Assembly (NCBI GenBank): GCA_963281255.1
Contig: OY725488.1
Coordinates: forward strand, 310,001-374,000
Length of the DNA: 64,000 nt
Source of the DNA: Aphrocallistes beatrix
Taxonomy: Eukaryota > Porifera > Hexactinellida > Sceptrulophora > Aphrocallistidae
Direction: 5' to 3'
This document shows, piece after piece, positions 8,246 to 30,700 of this stretch; position 1 is the stretch's first letter, and each line of letters begins with the position of its first letter. The position numbers and the translations under genes were made by a program. The notes under the pieces were generated by a model that worked only from the letters and a program-made list of their open reading frames with translations, ran no database searches and was not told the origin of the DNA.

Positions 8246-10379
8246 TCGAAATATATCCTCTCTGAAAATAAGCTAAATGAACTAGAACTTCATAAGTTAT
8301 GCCATTAGGTTATTAATCTTTCGAAAAATAAATCCTACAACTCATTTATAAAATGTTTGGGTCGGGATTCTCGAATAAAAGTTTATTCATTTTGATCTCG
8401 ATCCTTTTCCCTAACATCGCCTGGATTTCATCGGCGTAAAAGGCGCATTGTAAGCATAAGAGCAATCAGGTCCGGAGACTCCGTAGTGCTAACTTGTCAG
8501 TCACTTCCCTATTCCAGTCTTGCATATAATTCGACCTTATCCAGTCAACCCTTAAAATCGTTTAACCAACCCCAGCCCTTCAGTCATTAAAGAAGAGAAG
8601 CAAACTTTTGAAGAATAACAAATTAAGGTTTCAAATTGACCAGTTGTACAAAGGGATGAGGAGAATCAAACGTAAATTTGTCACCTTATATACAGGGTGT
8701 CACATAAGTTCTGTTACGAGCTTCATTAGGTATAAATTTTGTTATCTTTAGCAATCTTAATTATTATTATTGTAATTCGAATATTTTCAAATGATTTGAA
8801 AAGCTTTTTCGAGTCAAGACCGAGAACTGTTTTGTATGGTGAGTTTTGTGAAGCAAAAATGTGTCCTGGCACGCAGCGAAGATCTCGAATCAGGGCCCAC
8901 TGCTTCTGTAAAAAATGTCTTTATAATCGATATTCCATGACGATTAGCATCATATACCTTCCATTCGCCATGGAAATATCACAAATCCATTGAATTCATT
9001 ATCAGACATGAGAGAAGGTTATTTCATTCGCGAGTTTAAATTAGCTACATTTTGCAAAATCCCCCAAAATAGCACCTTTTTTCATGTCACCAAAAAATCT
9101 GATCCAAAAGGTTCCTAAAATGCACTCATCTGAACATCGTATATTACTAAAAAGGTGTTCGAGGAAAATGTGTGGGCTAATTTTTCCTAGAGTTTGAAGA
9201 CTCTGGAAAGAAACTTGAAAAGCAGTGGGCCCTGATTCGCGATTTTCGCTGCGTGCCGGGCACATTTTTTCTTTACCATACTCAACATACAAAACACAGT
9301 TCCAGGTCTTAGACTAAAAAAAACACCTTTAAAATCATTGAAAATATTCGAATTACAAACTCTAAAGAGCATAATAACCAAGATTGTTCAAGTTTTAGGA
9401 ATTTTATGCCCAATAATGCTTGTAACAGAACTTATGTGTTACCCTGTAGCTAGCTGTACATACATTCATCCATGTTCAAACAAGGCATGTGCAGCTACTC
9501 CATATATACTTTATAGCATCGACGATAACATGAGATATCTGATGTATCTTGGTCTAAAGACGTCACAATTGACTAAGGGTATTATACAGCCCTCCAGAGA
9601 TACGCTCCTAGTCTCCAAACCATAAATTCTCTTACACCCAAATCGATAAATTAAATAACATTATAATGTAGGGTAAATTGGGCAATATTCGAAATTTTCA
9701 CGCTCCTAAAACCTTTCCGACTTAAAATCATACGCCTAAAGGAGCGTCTCGCGCTCCTCGATAATCCCTTGCAATTGACCCATTGTGAAAAAAGTGGTGA
9801 ATACACCCCACCTCTCGACGAATAAACCATCGAGTCCGTCTAGGAAGGTCTGAACAAATTCACTAAGTAAACAGTGGGTTCGTTTCGTTTGGTACCTAGT
9901 TAGTGGATAATACCGCCACCATACATTATGCGTGAAAGCGACATAATAATATTTAATTAAGCTATTAAAAAACACGATAACAAGATTGAAACAAAGCTAT
10001 ACGTACATCAATCACTTGGCATGTGTTAAAGTAAACAAGTTAGATCAATAAATAGGAACAGTTCTTGCACAAAATTGTCTATATAATAGACCCAGATATA
10101 TATTAGCAAAATAAATCCTTGAACTGATTACCACAAAGCGAACCGTATGCAGTTAATTTTAATGAGAGAATAATAAGCTAGAGTAAATGCGTCTTGAAAT
10201 TAGCTGATAATGCAGGATTTAGTAAGGTACTAAGGTATCCGGGTTGAAAACAGAATCCTCTGATGAACTTGGATGCATATAAAGATAGTTGAAAATGAGA
10301 AGATATCAGAAAACATCAAGATGAAAGGCATTTTATGCCAGAATAATCGCTATCCTTAATTATGATGGAGTTGGCTAGG
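8246..10379. other. Intergenic region between FEN1 start and R-Smad 3' end
   Basis: About 2.1 kb, occupied from 8691 to 9448 by a transposon-derived inverted-repeat element. The rest is AT-rich. A 79-codon frame at 9736-9975 (minus) has no recognisable similarity and is not called. The region next to 8246 should include the FEN1 promoter, and the region below 10380 the Smad 3'UTR. Confidence 0.5.
8691..9448. mobile_element. Non-autonomous Tc1/mariner-type element with long terminal inverted repeats
   Basis: The left end, TA then CAGGGTGTCACATAAGTT (8693 on), is mirrored at the right end by AACTTATGTGTTACCCTG followed by TA (ending 9448), so a TA target duplication flanks both ends. The inverted similarity extends inward about 230-250 bp on each side, with mismatches. 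For example, left AATTCGAATATTTTCAAATG near 8775 pairs with right CATTGAAAATATTCGAATTA near 9337, and left TGGCACGCAGCGAAGATC pairs with right ATTTTCGCTGCGTGCCGG. No transposase frame remains. The CAGGGTGTC-type end fits Tc1/mariner families. The arms have diverged, so the copy is not recent. Confidence 0.8.
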
Positions 10380-18763
<8,384 letters not shown>

Positions 18764-19131
18764 TAAGTTGAAGACTTCAGTATCTCCAGATCAAAAGTAA
18801 GTCACTTTAATCAAGGTAATTCAAGTGGCAGCCTAGTATAACTAGTGCATTGCACAGTCTATTTATACTCCATTGTTACGAGTTCACGAAGAAAAGTAGA
18901 TAACAGTTGTCAAAAACTATCTCTACTCAAATAGGTAGCACAATTTATGGACAAGGGAGAGATTCGGTGAACTCAAAGTTGTTAGTAAAATCAAACAAAT
19001 CTATTAGCAATAATGATCTAATTATACAGAAAATAAGAAGAATAAAAACGGTTAAAATGTAGGATTTTGAAATTACAAATATACAAACAGAAATAAAAGC
19101 ACGAATGGATTCCTTCCACTAAAAAGTGCTA
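18764..19131. other. Smad upstream region
   Basis: 368 bp between the R-Smad first coding exon and the SLC15-like stop codon, both minus-strand genes. It should contain the Smad promoter or 5'UTR and the transporter 3'UTR. No distinct motif was identified. Confidence 0.4.
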
Positions 19132-20969
19132 TTAATTGCAATACCATCTCTCAATCTGTTGTCTCTCTCTGCGTTTATATTTCATGGCGACAAAGAGAAA
19201 GTAGAAAGTGTAGAAAAGAGCGAAAAGAGCGAACAACAGAAAGTAGACGAAATCATTATTTTTGTAAAAGTAACAATACTTGTCTGCGACAGTACATGAA
19301 GAGCATTGCAAAGTTTGGTTATGAGTCTGAGGACAGTGACTAGCCGCAAGCATTATGTATCTTACTAAGGTTGGAGTATAGCTATTTACTCCATTAACAG
19401 TATTTAAAATCCCGAATGTAAATCCCTTCATATCACCTGGAGACTGTGCATAAACAAACTCATATGCACCTACAATCGCGAATATTTGAGATAAACTCAT
19501 TAAAACAGTTTGTGGCAACATAGCTAAAAGGAGGACTGTCATAAGGCAGTTCGCTGTTGGCTCGCCGAGGTGAACACATTGTTTATCTGCGTCTCCTCTC
19601 AGATACATACTGATACCTACCACGTTAGCACATAAGACACTCAACAGTGCCAAACATATCCCCAGTTCCACTCTGTATAGAATTTTGAAGAAATAGAACC
19701 GAGAGGAGCGCGAGATTAGCAGTACAAATGGGACCACGAGGATAACAATGAAGCTGTCCGTCAATCCGATGGCGAGACTGCTAGAGTAGGAGCTCGTGTC
19801 TCTAATAAGCTCCTCCGCCTGCAGAATGTACATATGAGTCTGTAGATGGTAGAGAGAGAAGTATCCGAACAGACTTGCTAGCACTATGACAATGCGGTAG
19901 AAGGTCTTCACATCTTCCACATCTTCGAACCTAGCTCTTCCATAATGCTGCAACTTGGCATAGTCTAGGAGAGTTATGGACTCGTACTCGTTTATCTCAT
20001 CGCGTCTGTAGTAAAAAATTCGTAATGAGGATTTCGTGACATTATATATTTTCCTCAGAGGTGTGCCGATGTTAGGACCTCGGTGCAGTACATCGAATGA
20101 TCGCGAGAATTTAAAAGTTACAACGGCCAAGAAAGAGGCAATGGTAGCTAGATAGCTGCTGCTAAGTAAATAGAAGGAGTCTTTAGGGGTGTAGGCCAGG
20201 TAATGTCCAAAAGACAGGAGACTACCGAAATTAATGAACCAAAAGAACCAGTAAAAATAAGGCTTCATTATGCCCTCCCCTGCTTCTTCCATCTGGTCCA
20301 CGCCGTAAGGAAGAAGGAGGGCAGCTACGCCAGAAGAACCAAGGATGAGAATGATAACAACTGGGAAGTGAATTGTATAGTAAAGTCCTCTGTCGATGTA
20401 GATGCCATGGATATCAAGTTCAAAGAGGGTATGAAATAGACTCTGGACACATGAACCTAAGAAGCAGAGGAGAAAACTGAAAGAGAGAACTTTTGGACGA
20501 CCAAAATACTTGTCTGCTAGTATTCCAGGTAGTGGACCTAAAGTAGTGTAGCTAGTCAATACACAGTCTCACAATTGACAATAAGACTATAAATCATGCG
20601 AGTTAAACTACCAAGTATAAGGGAAAACGCTAGAAATGCATTCGCAGTCTGCAATGAGTCTTCATCAGCATCATCAGCATCGTTGTCTGATACCCTCGTG
20701 GCTGATAGGTTCGTAATGAATGCGTGAACCGAGTAGAAGTGTACCCGATGGAGAAACGTTAAATAGAGAATAACCTTGACCCCATTGAACCCCTTGAAGG
20801 AAGGAGGGAATGGTATTCTAGTTATCAGCGAGTGTACTAGTTCTGTAAAAGTCGATTTTGTTTTCTCTTTCACCGCTTTCTGGACTTTAACCACAGGTTT
20901 AGTTTTAGAAATGGACACTGAGTAGTCGAGATCATCTGTTGAATAAGGAGAATTCCGGGAGTATTCCAT
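19132..20969 (-). CDS. SLC15/POT-family-like MFS transporter (two exons)
   Basis: Exon 1 is 20969-20612 and exon 2 is 20537-19132, joined by a 74-bp GT..AG intron in phase 1, giving 587 residues. The architecture is that of a 12-TM MFS protein of the proton-coupled oligopeptide transporter family (SLC15A4 has about 577 residues). Visible family features: LPGILADKYFGRPKV at the end of TM2, GSSGVAALLLPYGVDQ (compare the GADQ of SLC15A4), and FYWFFWFINFGSL, equivalent to FNWFYWSINLG. The TM1 proton-coupling motif ExxER(F)xYYG is reduced to LTFLHRVHFY, so both glutamates are missing. Substrate coupling may therefore differ or be lost. A Cys-rich loop lies near the C-terminus. The subfamily is uncertain. 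The gene is transcribed divergently from the cadherin giant, with about 0.8 kb between the start codons. Confidence 0.72.
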
Positions 20970-21783
20970 CTCCTATGGAATCGGGATATAATAGTAAGAA
21001 TAGAGCTAACTGATAGAGTGTGCATAAATTGTCATTATCAATTGATTTTAAGTAAAGGCATTTATTCAAGGTCGTCGGAAGTGTGGCACTTTTGGGCTTC
21101 GTACTTATTCAGATTCCGAATTCAGGTGCTAGAAGTTGACACAGAGCAATGAAACGTAATAATGGTTCCTACGAGCATAATTATAGCAAGAATATCAAAT
21201 ATCTGTCAGTTAGAACCACATAAACCTCTCCTCACCCTTCAAGATAAACTTTAAAAATCGGGAAGGATAATTAACTATTCCTTCCTTCACTCCAGACAGA
21301 GGCTCTAATTAAATTGATAAAATAGAAGAACCTTTCGTGGCCGAAATTCCAATAATATTGAATATATATTTATTTTATAATAATTGGCCTACATATGTTT
21401 TATAGATTTTGGTATTATGTAAGCAAGTCTAAAAGTCACAAGAAGAATAATTCATCATCATGAAGTAAAATGAACTAAGGACTGACTTAGAAAACTAACT
21501 ATTGCGCGTGATGGAAAATGATTTGCTATGACATCATCCTGCATACTTGTGCTGAGAAGAACATTTGTTTTGCTTCAACTCATCAATTCTTGTTGATGGG
21601 AACCATGCAACTTGTTTGTTCGCATACTTGTGGTATACTCGCGGATATTCTAGCATAATTATTATAGTCGTTATGTTCACATGTCTATAAATTGGATAAA
21701 ACACTCAAAAACATGTTTACTTGCAATTCTGTGTTCACACTGTTATCCTCTCTGACAATTTCATCTTTGGGGGAAGTAACAAG
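20970..21783. promoter_or_regulatory. Divergent promoter region of SLC15-like and giant cadherin genes
   Basis: 814 bp lie between the start codons of two genes that point away from each other, so both promoters must be here unless upstream exons exist. It is AT-rich with no obvious TATA-centred motif or CpG cluster. Function is inferred from geometry alone. Confidence 0.35.
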
Positions 21784-24700
21784 ATGTCTCAACACCGAAT
21801 TCATCTCATACTCTACTCTTTTGTTTTTACACTACTTTTTTCTCAAACTTCTGTTTTGTCACAAGATTGCGATAATTTGACTCTTCAGTATTACGGAATT
21901 GGTGCAGGTGGTTATGCCCATAGCATCACTTTCTATGAGGACGGACAACCCATCAAACTCCTCCCGGATAATGTGACCTTTACTGCTTCCAACAACATTG
22001 GAGGGGTACAAGTGGTATTAGGTGAGTTGCAGAATTTTCATTTTCATTTATTCAAGGGATAGTGTCGAGTGGTATTCTCGATTCATATATTATCTAGGTG
22101 TATTTTTTACAAACTACCCGGTCCCATTGAACGAGAACATTACAATCCCAACGAATGCAACCTTTGCGGATAAATTCGACATATCCTATGGCGTGGTCGC
22201 CAACAGTCTTGAAATCAGACCCAAAGATCCCAACGGACTCCCTCCTTCTGAGTTTATTCAACCTCTCAAGGACATCGTCTACATCATACATGGGGAACCG
22301 ATACCACAGTCTAACCGCTTTGCCATATTTTTGGTGTTCAAAGGCCGTTCTCTGTGCAATATTCCTTCAAGTGAGTTTTTTATCTAACTTGTCAAACTGA
22401 ACTTTGAACCTTGTTGTTATTATTCTTTCTTCCAGCATCTGCGGGCACCCTTATATACCTGAGGGTGTTCAATGATCTCCCGCAGCTGAATCTATTCGGA
22501 GGCTTCGCAATAACCAGAAAGCAATATACGTTCACAATCGGAAGAAACTCTTCTCTCCGATTCTACGATCCACCTGTTCAGATATCAGATCCAGATTCTG
22601 ATAGTTTCTGCTCCATCAATGTAAGATTCATACTACGCGTGTTTATGCAAACAACAGCGGTGCTTATTATTTTTTATTCAGGTATCACTGACCGGCCGCA
22701 GCAGTCCCAATGAAATAATCGTAACCAACGACCCTCTCTTAGTGACCACCTCAGGCTCAACTTCCTCTTCCTATCGGTTGGACGTCGCTCTCGCTCAGGT
22801 CTCCACTCCTCGACTCATAGAAGCCATCGAATCCCTGTTTTATCAGAACTCAACGAATCCTCAGATTGGATTTCGTGAAGTATCCATCTCTGTTTCTGAC
22901 TGTGAGTTCCTACTAACAATCACTCTATTCCTCTCAACTAATGATTTACGTATTATTGCTGTAGGTGCTAACTCGAGTATTGACTACGTTGCTACGATTC
23001 TGGTGGTAAATCCGAATGACTATGCTCCTGTATTCGATTCACAGAGTTATTCATTCATTCTCACTGAAGACCAACCTCCCCAAACAACGGTTGGAAGTGT
23101 TCGCGCGACTGATGCTGACGATCCGACCACTCCTCAGGGACAAATTGAGTATTCTCTGAGAAGCTTTGAAGCTGAATTTTCCATTCACAATGAAACTGGT
23201 GAGTAGATAAGATATGTGCTTTTGGCTTGTACGGCAAGGAACTGACTTAGCGAACCGAGGACCAGAGCGCAGCTCCTGGTCCGGATTCGCTAACTGATCA
23301 GCCTCCCACCCCCCCTCACCCCCCTCACCCCCCATGTTAATGAACTTAATTCATGGGCCCAACCGCCAGAGCCAGCTTATTACCCACAGTGCGGAAGGTG
23401 TGAGGCATACCTAGAGTTCACACGAATTTTACAATATCTCTTCCTAGGTCAAATAACTAGCGACAGGGCTCTGGATAGAGAGGCTAAGACGGACTATGCT
23501 CTCGTGGTCGTTGCCAGTGACAAGGCTCCGTTTATTCCCAAGTCTACCACTGTGAGTTATTCCTCATCATATATGCATGCGTTGCATTTGGTTTACTGTA
23601 CAGCAATTAGGTCTCAGTTGTAATATCCATACTCGACATCAATGATAACAGTCCTCAATTCGTTCTTCCTTCTCTGAGCATTCAAGTTTCAGAAGACATT
23701 CTTGTGCCCGCAACCATTGGTAGAGTCGAGGCAACAGATCGCGACGTAGGACAGAACGCGATCACCCAATTCACTTCCCCAGATATTGCCGCTCCCTTCT
23801 CTATCAATTCTGATGGCAGCGTTTCTCTACTGACTTCTCTCGACTATGAAAACAGGACAGAGTACATGTTCTCTATCATCGCTACTGACGGTGGTGGGTA
23901 ATTGCTATTATCATTACTGGATTATGTCATTACTGAGATAGAATCATCACTAGAATTATACTGCTAATATCATATTCTATACCAATAGCTTGATGTCATC
24001 GCTACCCTCTTAGCTTAGAAGACACTATTATATTGTCAGTGCTATAATGTCATCACTAAATACTTACTTACCTGACCGTAAAACAGGAATGAAAGTTGAT
24101 AATTGGAACGCAAACTCGATGAGAAATATATTTAAATAAACTGTTAAGTGAAACTTGAAACTGTAACTTAGGCGCCACTCCACGCTCTGCCACTGACACC
24201 TTGGTGGTTAGAGTCCAGGATGTCAATGATGAATGTCCGGTGTTCTCCCACGCTAACGGACCCAGCGGAGCTATCCGTTACACTCAGGAAGGCTCAGTGC
24301 TGGTAGCAGGAGCTGACATCAGACTAGCAGACCCGGATTCCATCCTGATCTCTCAAGTGACCATACGAATGCTCTCGGATGATAACCCAGTGAGTCCACT
24401 CAGTCACGACTAGATTGATGATTACTTCTGTATTCCTAACTCGCATTGCTATTGAATTCACTAATTATGAGCTAAAACAACAGATTGTAAAGTCAGCAGG
24501 TAGTGATCGACCGGGATAAGATTTTCTGCCGGGACGGGATTTTGCCGGGATTAGTACATATTGTCAATTGTCAATAAAATGTTTTGGTTTAACACGTAAC
24601 TATTGATTCAACAAGTAGTGAACTATTGATGTAATGAATTGACCGTATTTCTGAGGTTAAATGTAGCCTTAGGTAGGGTTTCGTCCTAAAAGAATGGTCG

Positions 24701-27700
24701 GAATTCGGAATAGCGGGGTGTCCAGAATTCTGAAATAAATTAATGTTATTGTCTATAGTGTATAATAACTACGTTTAACCATAAATTACATGAATAGAAT
24801 ATTAATTCATTCTGAGTTCCACTATATAAAGGTTTTTAAATTCCCGGCTAGATCCCGGTAAATTTACGCGATCCCGGCAATAACCGGAATCCCGGTAAAA
24901 TAGCCAAATCCCGGCAAAACCGGGATTCAACCGGGATTCCCGGTCGATCCCTATCAGCAGGTAACTGACCTTACAATTTTAGTTGTTTTTACCGTTTCTG
25001 CTATCTCCCAACAGCCGAGATCCTACCCCCAGACAGACGCATACTGTCGCTACCTAACAACCACAGATCCTGACTTCTGTGTTCCATCCAGTCACTCCAA
25101 AGTTGAATTACTCAAACTGCCCAGCCAACTCCGGACATACACGGCCAATCTTGACCCAGGGCTTTCCTCAACAGTAAACGATAGGTAACTTAGACCAAAT
25201 CTCCTCACCTTATGCGTTAAGATATGTTACCCTTGCCTTATACGCATGTATTATATCCTAGAGAATACCAGACACTAACCAATGATCATTATCTCCAATT
25301 GACTGACATATCCTCACTCTCACCTTCTTCCAACCCACTGGTCGACAACTTCACATATACTTCTTGGGTCTTTGTACAAGACACAGATGTCAACTATGAG
25401 TACATATTCAGCATCAATAGTGGCTCCAATCGATACCTTGCATTCACGATTGCCAAATCCAACCGTTTTGAGGTGTACTATCGAAGTACTAATACAAACG
25501 TTCAAGTTTCAAGGCAAATTGTGAGAATGAATTTTAATGTGGATGGATTTATATTCAAAGATACCTGGCATTTCATCTCTGTCACCTTCTCCTATCCTGA
25601 TGTCCGTGTTAGCATTGACTGTATTCAACTCTCATTGGCTACGGTGGTGTACTTTGATGGAAGCAACAACAAACAGAAAGACCAGAGCAGCCTCGTAATG
25701 CCATTTCCATTCGCAGGCTTCACACCTTCTCAAGTGGTTAATAACATGATCCCTACCCTTGAGTGACTAGTGAATATCTATTTTTATTCATTACATTTGT
25801 TTAGACTTCCTATGTGTTTACAAGAGAGGGGAGGTCTATCTACACAACCTACGGCCGTTCTGTTCTCACCTCCTTCCATCGCCCTCTCCTCAGCTCGCAA
25901 CAGATATGTTGTCTAGCTTCCTGTGGTCACTTATTCGATGCAACCACTTCCAATGGCGTTGTAAAGCAGTTCAATGGTGTGACTCGTACCCTCACTCTCT
26001 CCAGCACTGCTCCCCTCTCTGCCCACTCCAGCATAACCAGAGGGTTTACATACCGCAACCAGGACCAGGACCTGAGTACTTCCTCCGACGAAACTATTGC
26101 TTTCCAGGTTTCTATTGAATAACCAAGCGACTATTTTATGTAGTTTACCGTTTCTGGGAAGTTACGCATGCATTCCTTACTTAGGCTTACGATGGGGTCT
26201 GTTTTGGGCCAATTCTGCATGTTCCACTCTTGATCGATGTTTCCAACTTCAACCCTCCAATACTCTTCCTCAATGGCACTTCTCAGCAGAATATTTCTGT
26301 GGAACTGAGAGAGACTCCCACAGTCCCGCGGGACCCCATTCCTCTCACCACCCCCCTCAGCACCGTGACGGATGCAGACACCACGTCCCCTCGCCTCACG
26401 AATATCACGGTCACCCTCCGCGGGGCGTTGGACATCTCCGAGCAGATCAATTTCCAGGGGACTGTGTTCCCATCCACGATATCTCGCACTCGACTTAGCT
26501 TCACTGAGATTGCTCTCCTAGCGCTGGCGTCTCCCTCGGCTGCTGACTTTCTCCAAATTCTCAATAGCATCAGATACTCGAACGACGAGCAGGAGCCAAC
26601 TCCCGGGGTTAGGACGGTTGAATTCCGCATCTCAGATGATCTTTTCACCAGCTTGTCCATCACCTACGTCGACGTTATCGAAATTAACGACGTCCCCACC
26701 CTCTACCTCAACTCCAGCAGAATTCCAGGCCCGATTGAGGCCAGCTACACACAGGGGGCTCTTCCTGTACTCTTCATATTTGGCGCCAGTATTTCTGATC
26801 CTGATAGTAGCATCGTCGCGGCGGTTATCACAATTCAGGTTTTTGACGATGGAGATGAGATTATTTCTGTCAGCCAGAGAGAGGCAGAGAGTGCAGGGAT
26901 CAACTCAACGACGATGACTCGCAGAGAGAGCACTGGTCTGTTCATTACTTTACCTTTACTATCTACTACTATGCTCTATATTTGATGGTGTGTCTTGCTT
27001 ATCCTCGTAGGGACTTTCCAAGTGCTGACCTTGCAAGGCGACACGAGCACCGCTGTTTTTACTCGTGTGTTGCAATCTGTTTCGTACATTCACACTGGAC
27101 GCGGGACTGGCTCTTCGAATGGAACCAGAGAGGTCTCCATCTACGTGGTTGACTCAAGAGGAGGCCAGAGTGAGACGAGACTAGCATTCATCACTCTCTT
27201 TGTGAAAACCTTGATTGACTACTTTTTGAACTTTCCAAACGATACCATCCTCTTCAACACAACATTCTGCGAGTCCTCGCCCCCAATTCCAATCGTGGGA
27301 AACGTTCTCTTCTCGACGGCTGAGAGCGTCCCCACCACCATCTCAGAGCTGAGGCTGCGCATCAACGAGCCGCTCATTGATGACGACATGCTCCGAATCG
27401 ATTCGACGGAGCTGGACGAAGTGCTCTCCCTCGAAATCAACACCGCCCAGAAGTTCATTATTGTGTCAGGCATTTCCAGTCAATTCGAATATGAGAATCT
27501 CTCAAGTAAGTCTGCCTATCATACAATACAAGGGATACATTTGATTGCAACTTTAATTCGAACGCTAGGATATCACAAAATTCATTTTGTATTTAAGTTT
27601 TCATTCAATTCCTTGGTTCGCAGACACTTTTAAATCCAGCAAGCAATTCGTCTTCTCAAATTTTTCGTTGAATCTTTCAATCCTTCAATAATTGTTCAGG

Positions 27701-30700
27701 GATTTATTCAGAGCTCGTGACGCTTCTCTAGGACTATGATTTAGTCCAACTGTGTTCATTCCATGTAATATATTCAGTCTCTATGAAGGAATTTATACGA
27801 TTTTGTATGCATTTGCACACACTAGACTGCAACATATATAGAGACCGGATTGAATGTGTGCGTCTCTTCTAGAACTGATGTCCTATGAGAATCCTGAATC
27901 CCCTGTCAGCGAACCGGCTATCTTGGAGCGTCTCATTCAGTGGTCAGTCAACGACGTGAACCCTGACACGATATTCTTCGGGATTACTCACGTGTTTATT
28001 CTGCTGAAGAACGACCACACTCCCTCCATACTCAACTTGAACCCCATCCCCGTCCTTGAGAACATAACTGCACCCTCCCTCATCTACACATTCCAAGGGC
28101 AGGACTTGGATACCGGGATTGATGGAGAGTTCTATTTCCTTTTGCAAGAGACGGACTCCACTAATGTATTCTCCTTAGAGTCTGATACTGGCAATTTGTA
28201 TGTCATCGGAAGTTTGGATCATGAAACCCAAAATACCTACAACATTAGATTGACCATTAGAGACAATGGTAAGCTGTAGCCACTGCTGAGGCTGAGTTAG
28301 GATTGGGCGCGTACTTATTCTATTTTTAGGTACCACGGTGTGTGAGGGGCCTGGACCGCTGCAGACAGTGTATGACGTCACTATCGCGGTTCAAGACATC
28401 AATGACAACCCGCCTGTTTTTAACGCGCCATTTAGCGCCAGTTTCGAGGAGGGAAAAACCGGGTTTATCACATCGCCTAATATCACGGACGCGGATTCTG
28501 GAATTAATGCCATGTTCACCTTACAAATAGTGTCGGGTAACAAAATCGTCTTCTCCATTCTCAACGGCCGCAGCATCCAGGCGAACATGGAGCTAGACTT
28601 CGAGACGCAGACCTCCTACACACTCCTCCTGGAGGCCACCGACCAGGGCTCGCCTCCTCTCTCCTCGCGAATGAACTACACAATCGACGTCAAGAACATC
28701 AATGACATGCCTCCTGTATTTATAGTCCCGCCCGCGCCCAACTCTCAGCTGGCCTTCATCCCGGAGGATTTCGCGCTTGGCGATGCACTGCCATTCACGC
28801 TGAGTGCTACTGATGCGGACGCTCCGCCTTTTGATGAGGTTAGGTTTTATTTCGCGACTAATGTGCCTGTCTCTGCACAGAATCACTTCTCGATTGAACC
28901 TGCGTCAGGACTTATCAGAGTCACAGCTGAGTTGGATCGTGAGGCTATTCCTACCTTCAGTTTTGATGTACACGCTTTCGATGGGACTTTCAACACTACT
29001 GGGACAGTAGAGGTGATTTTACAGGACGTTGATGACAATCCCCCTGTCTTCCTTCCTCCCTTCCAGTTCTCCATTGCAGAAAACGCGACTAATGACACCA
29101 TCATTGGGACTGTTCGAATCTCCGACAGAGATATTCCACCTAACGACGATGCAATGTTCAGATTATTTGATAGTCAGCTTCCTTTCAGATTAAGAGGAGT
29201 CGGGACACAGAGTGCAGAGTTGCTCGTGTCTGGAATGCTAGACTTCGAAACACAGTCCAGCTACAGCATCGCCATTCTTGCCTTAGACGATGCTGGTAGA
29301 ATGTAAGTCTAATCACACACTCGATTCGCCGTATTATACCGTATCTGTGTACGTACGAGTATAATCTCTGTTTTATGGTTGTGTAGAGTGAATGAGACGT
29401 ACGTGATAAAGCTCTTGAACGTGGATGACACCGCTCCCATCGTCAACCTGGACTTCTCCACACGTACGATAGTGGAGAGTACAACGCTTCCGCTCACCTC
29501 TGACATATTCGCGCGGGCTGAGGTGTTTGATCCCGACTTCTTCCCTGTCAATTTCCTCAGGATAGGAATCGCAGATGCTTCTGGCGATTTCTTCACTTCT
29601 CCTCGCTGCTCTTTCGCTCAACTTGTCCCATCTTGTGCGGGAAACACAGCTTTCTCAGCTGATTGCCAGGCTAATTGTGGGTTCTACATTGACTTGCAAC
29701 AAACATCCCCACAGTTAGTTGTGGACTTAAACACCTCGCTTGGCATACTGGAGATATCGAGTCCTCAGGGTAACATATAGCTCTATCCAATTGCTCGAAT
29801 TTACTCGATAATCCAGCAACTTATTGAATTTTTTATAAACTTGTTTCCAGGCCTCTCCGTTGAGAACATGAGTCTCGTGCTCCAAGCTGTCAACTTCGTG
29901 GATGTGCGGGATGAGCCGGGAGAAATCGACATCCTCATTCTAGTTCAGGCAGGAGACCAGTATCAGATCGGTCCAATCTCCCATTTCAATCTGATCATTG
30001 ACCCGATCAATGACAACCCTCCGGCGCTCGATTTGAGCGCCAGCGAGACCGCTACTCCTCACCGGCTAGGCACTGCCCAGTACGTAGAGGGGTCTGGACC
30101 TCAAACCTTCTCCACGGACCCGTCGATTGCAGACGCAGATCTCAATCTCCCCTTCGAGGTAGTGCTTAGGTCTAACTACGTGCACTGTACTAATTGCTGT
30201 TGCGCTGATTGACTGCTGATTTGGATAGGTTGTGTCGGTGACGGGTCTTCTCACGGGGCCTAACGTGCTAGCTCCGATGGTCCGACACTCAGTTTCATTC
30301 AACCGGACTGCTGCGCTGGATTTTTTGCGCGAATACCCCTTCCATGACCCGAGAGATGAACCTGGCCTCTGCGCCATGGCAGAGGACTCACAGATGAATA
30401 TCAGTGTCACGATAAACGACAATCAGTTTGACAGCAATCTGGCGGTGATATCTGTACTCGTGCTCTGTGTGAACGACCCTCCCATTCTAGACCTGGACTC
30501 TCTACTCCCGGGGATAAATAGCGATGTTGCATTCATTGAAGACACATTCGTAGTTCCTCTCTATAACACTTCAAGAGTGAATCTGACAGACTCTGATTCG
30601 AGAATCTTCTACAACGCCACAGTACGACTCAGGAACCGTTTGGATGTGCCAGAATATCTCGTTTTCTACCACTCCGGTTATGGACTCAATTATACCATAT

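Noticed and set aside
9736-9975. 79-codon minus-strand frame in the intergenic region
   Set aside because: Short, no recognisable domain, and no coding context.
26283-26663. 126-codon minus-strand frame inside the cadherin gene, and other antisense frames across 22-58 kb
   Set aside because: They overlap coding exons in the opposite strand and look like translations of antisense cadherin codons.
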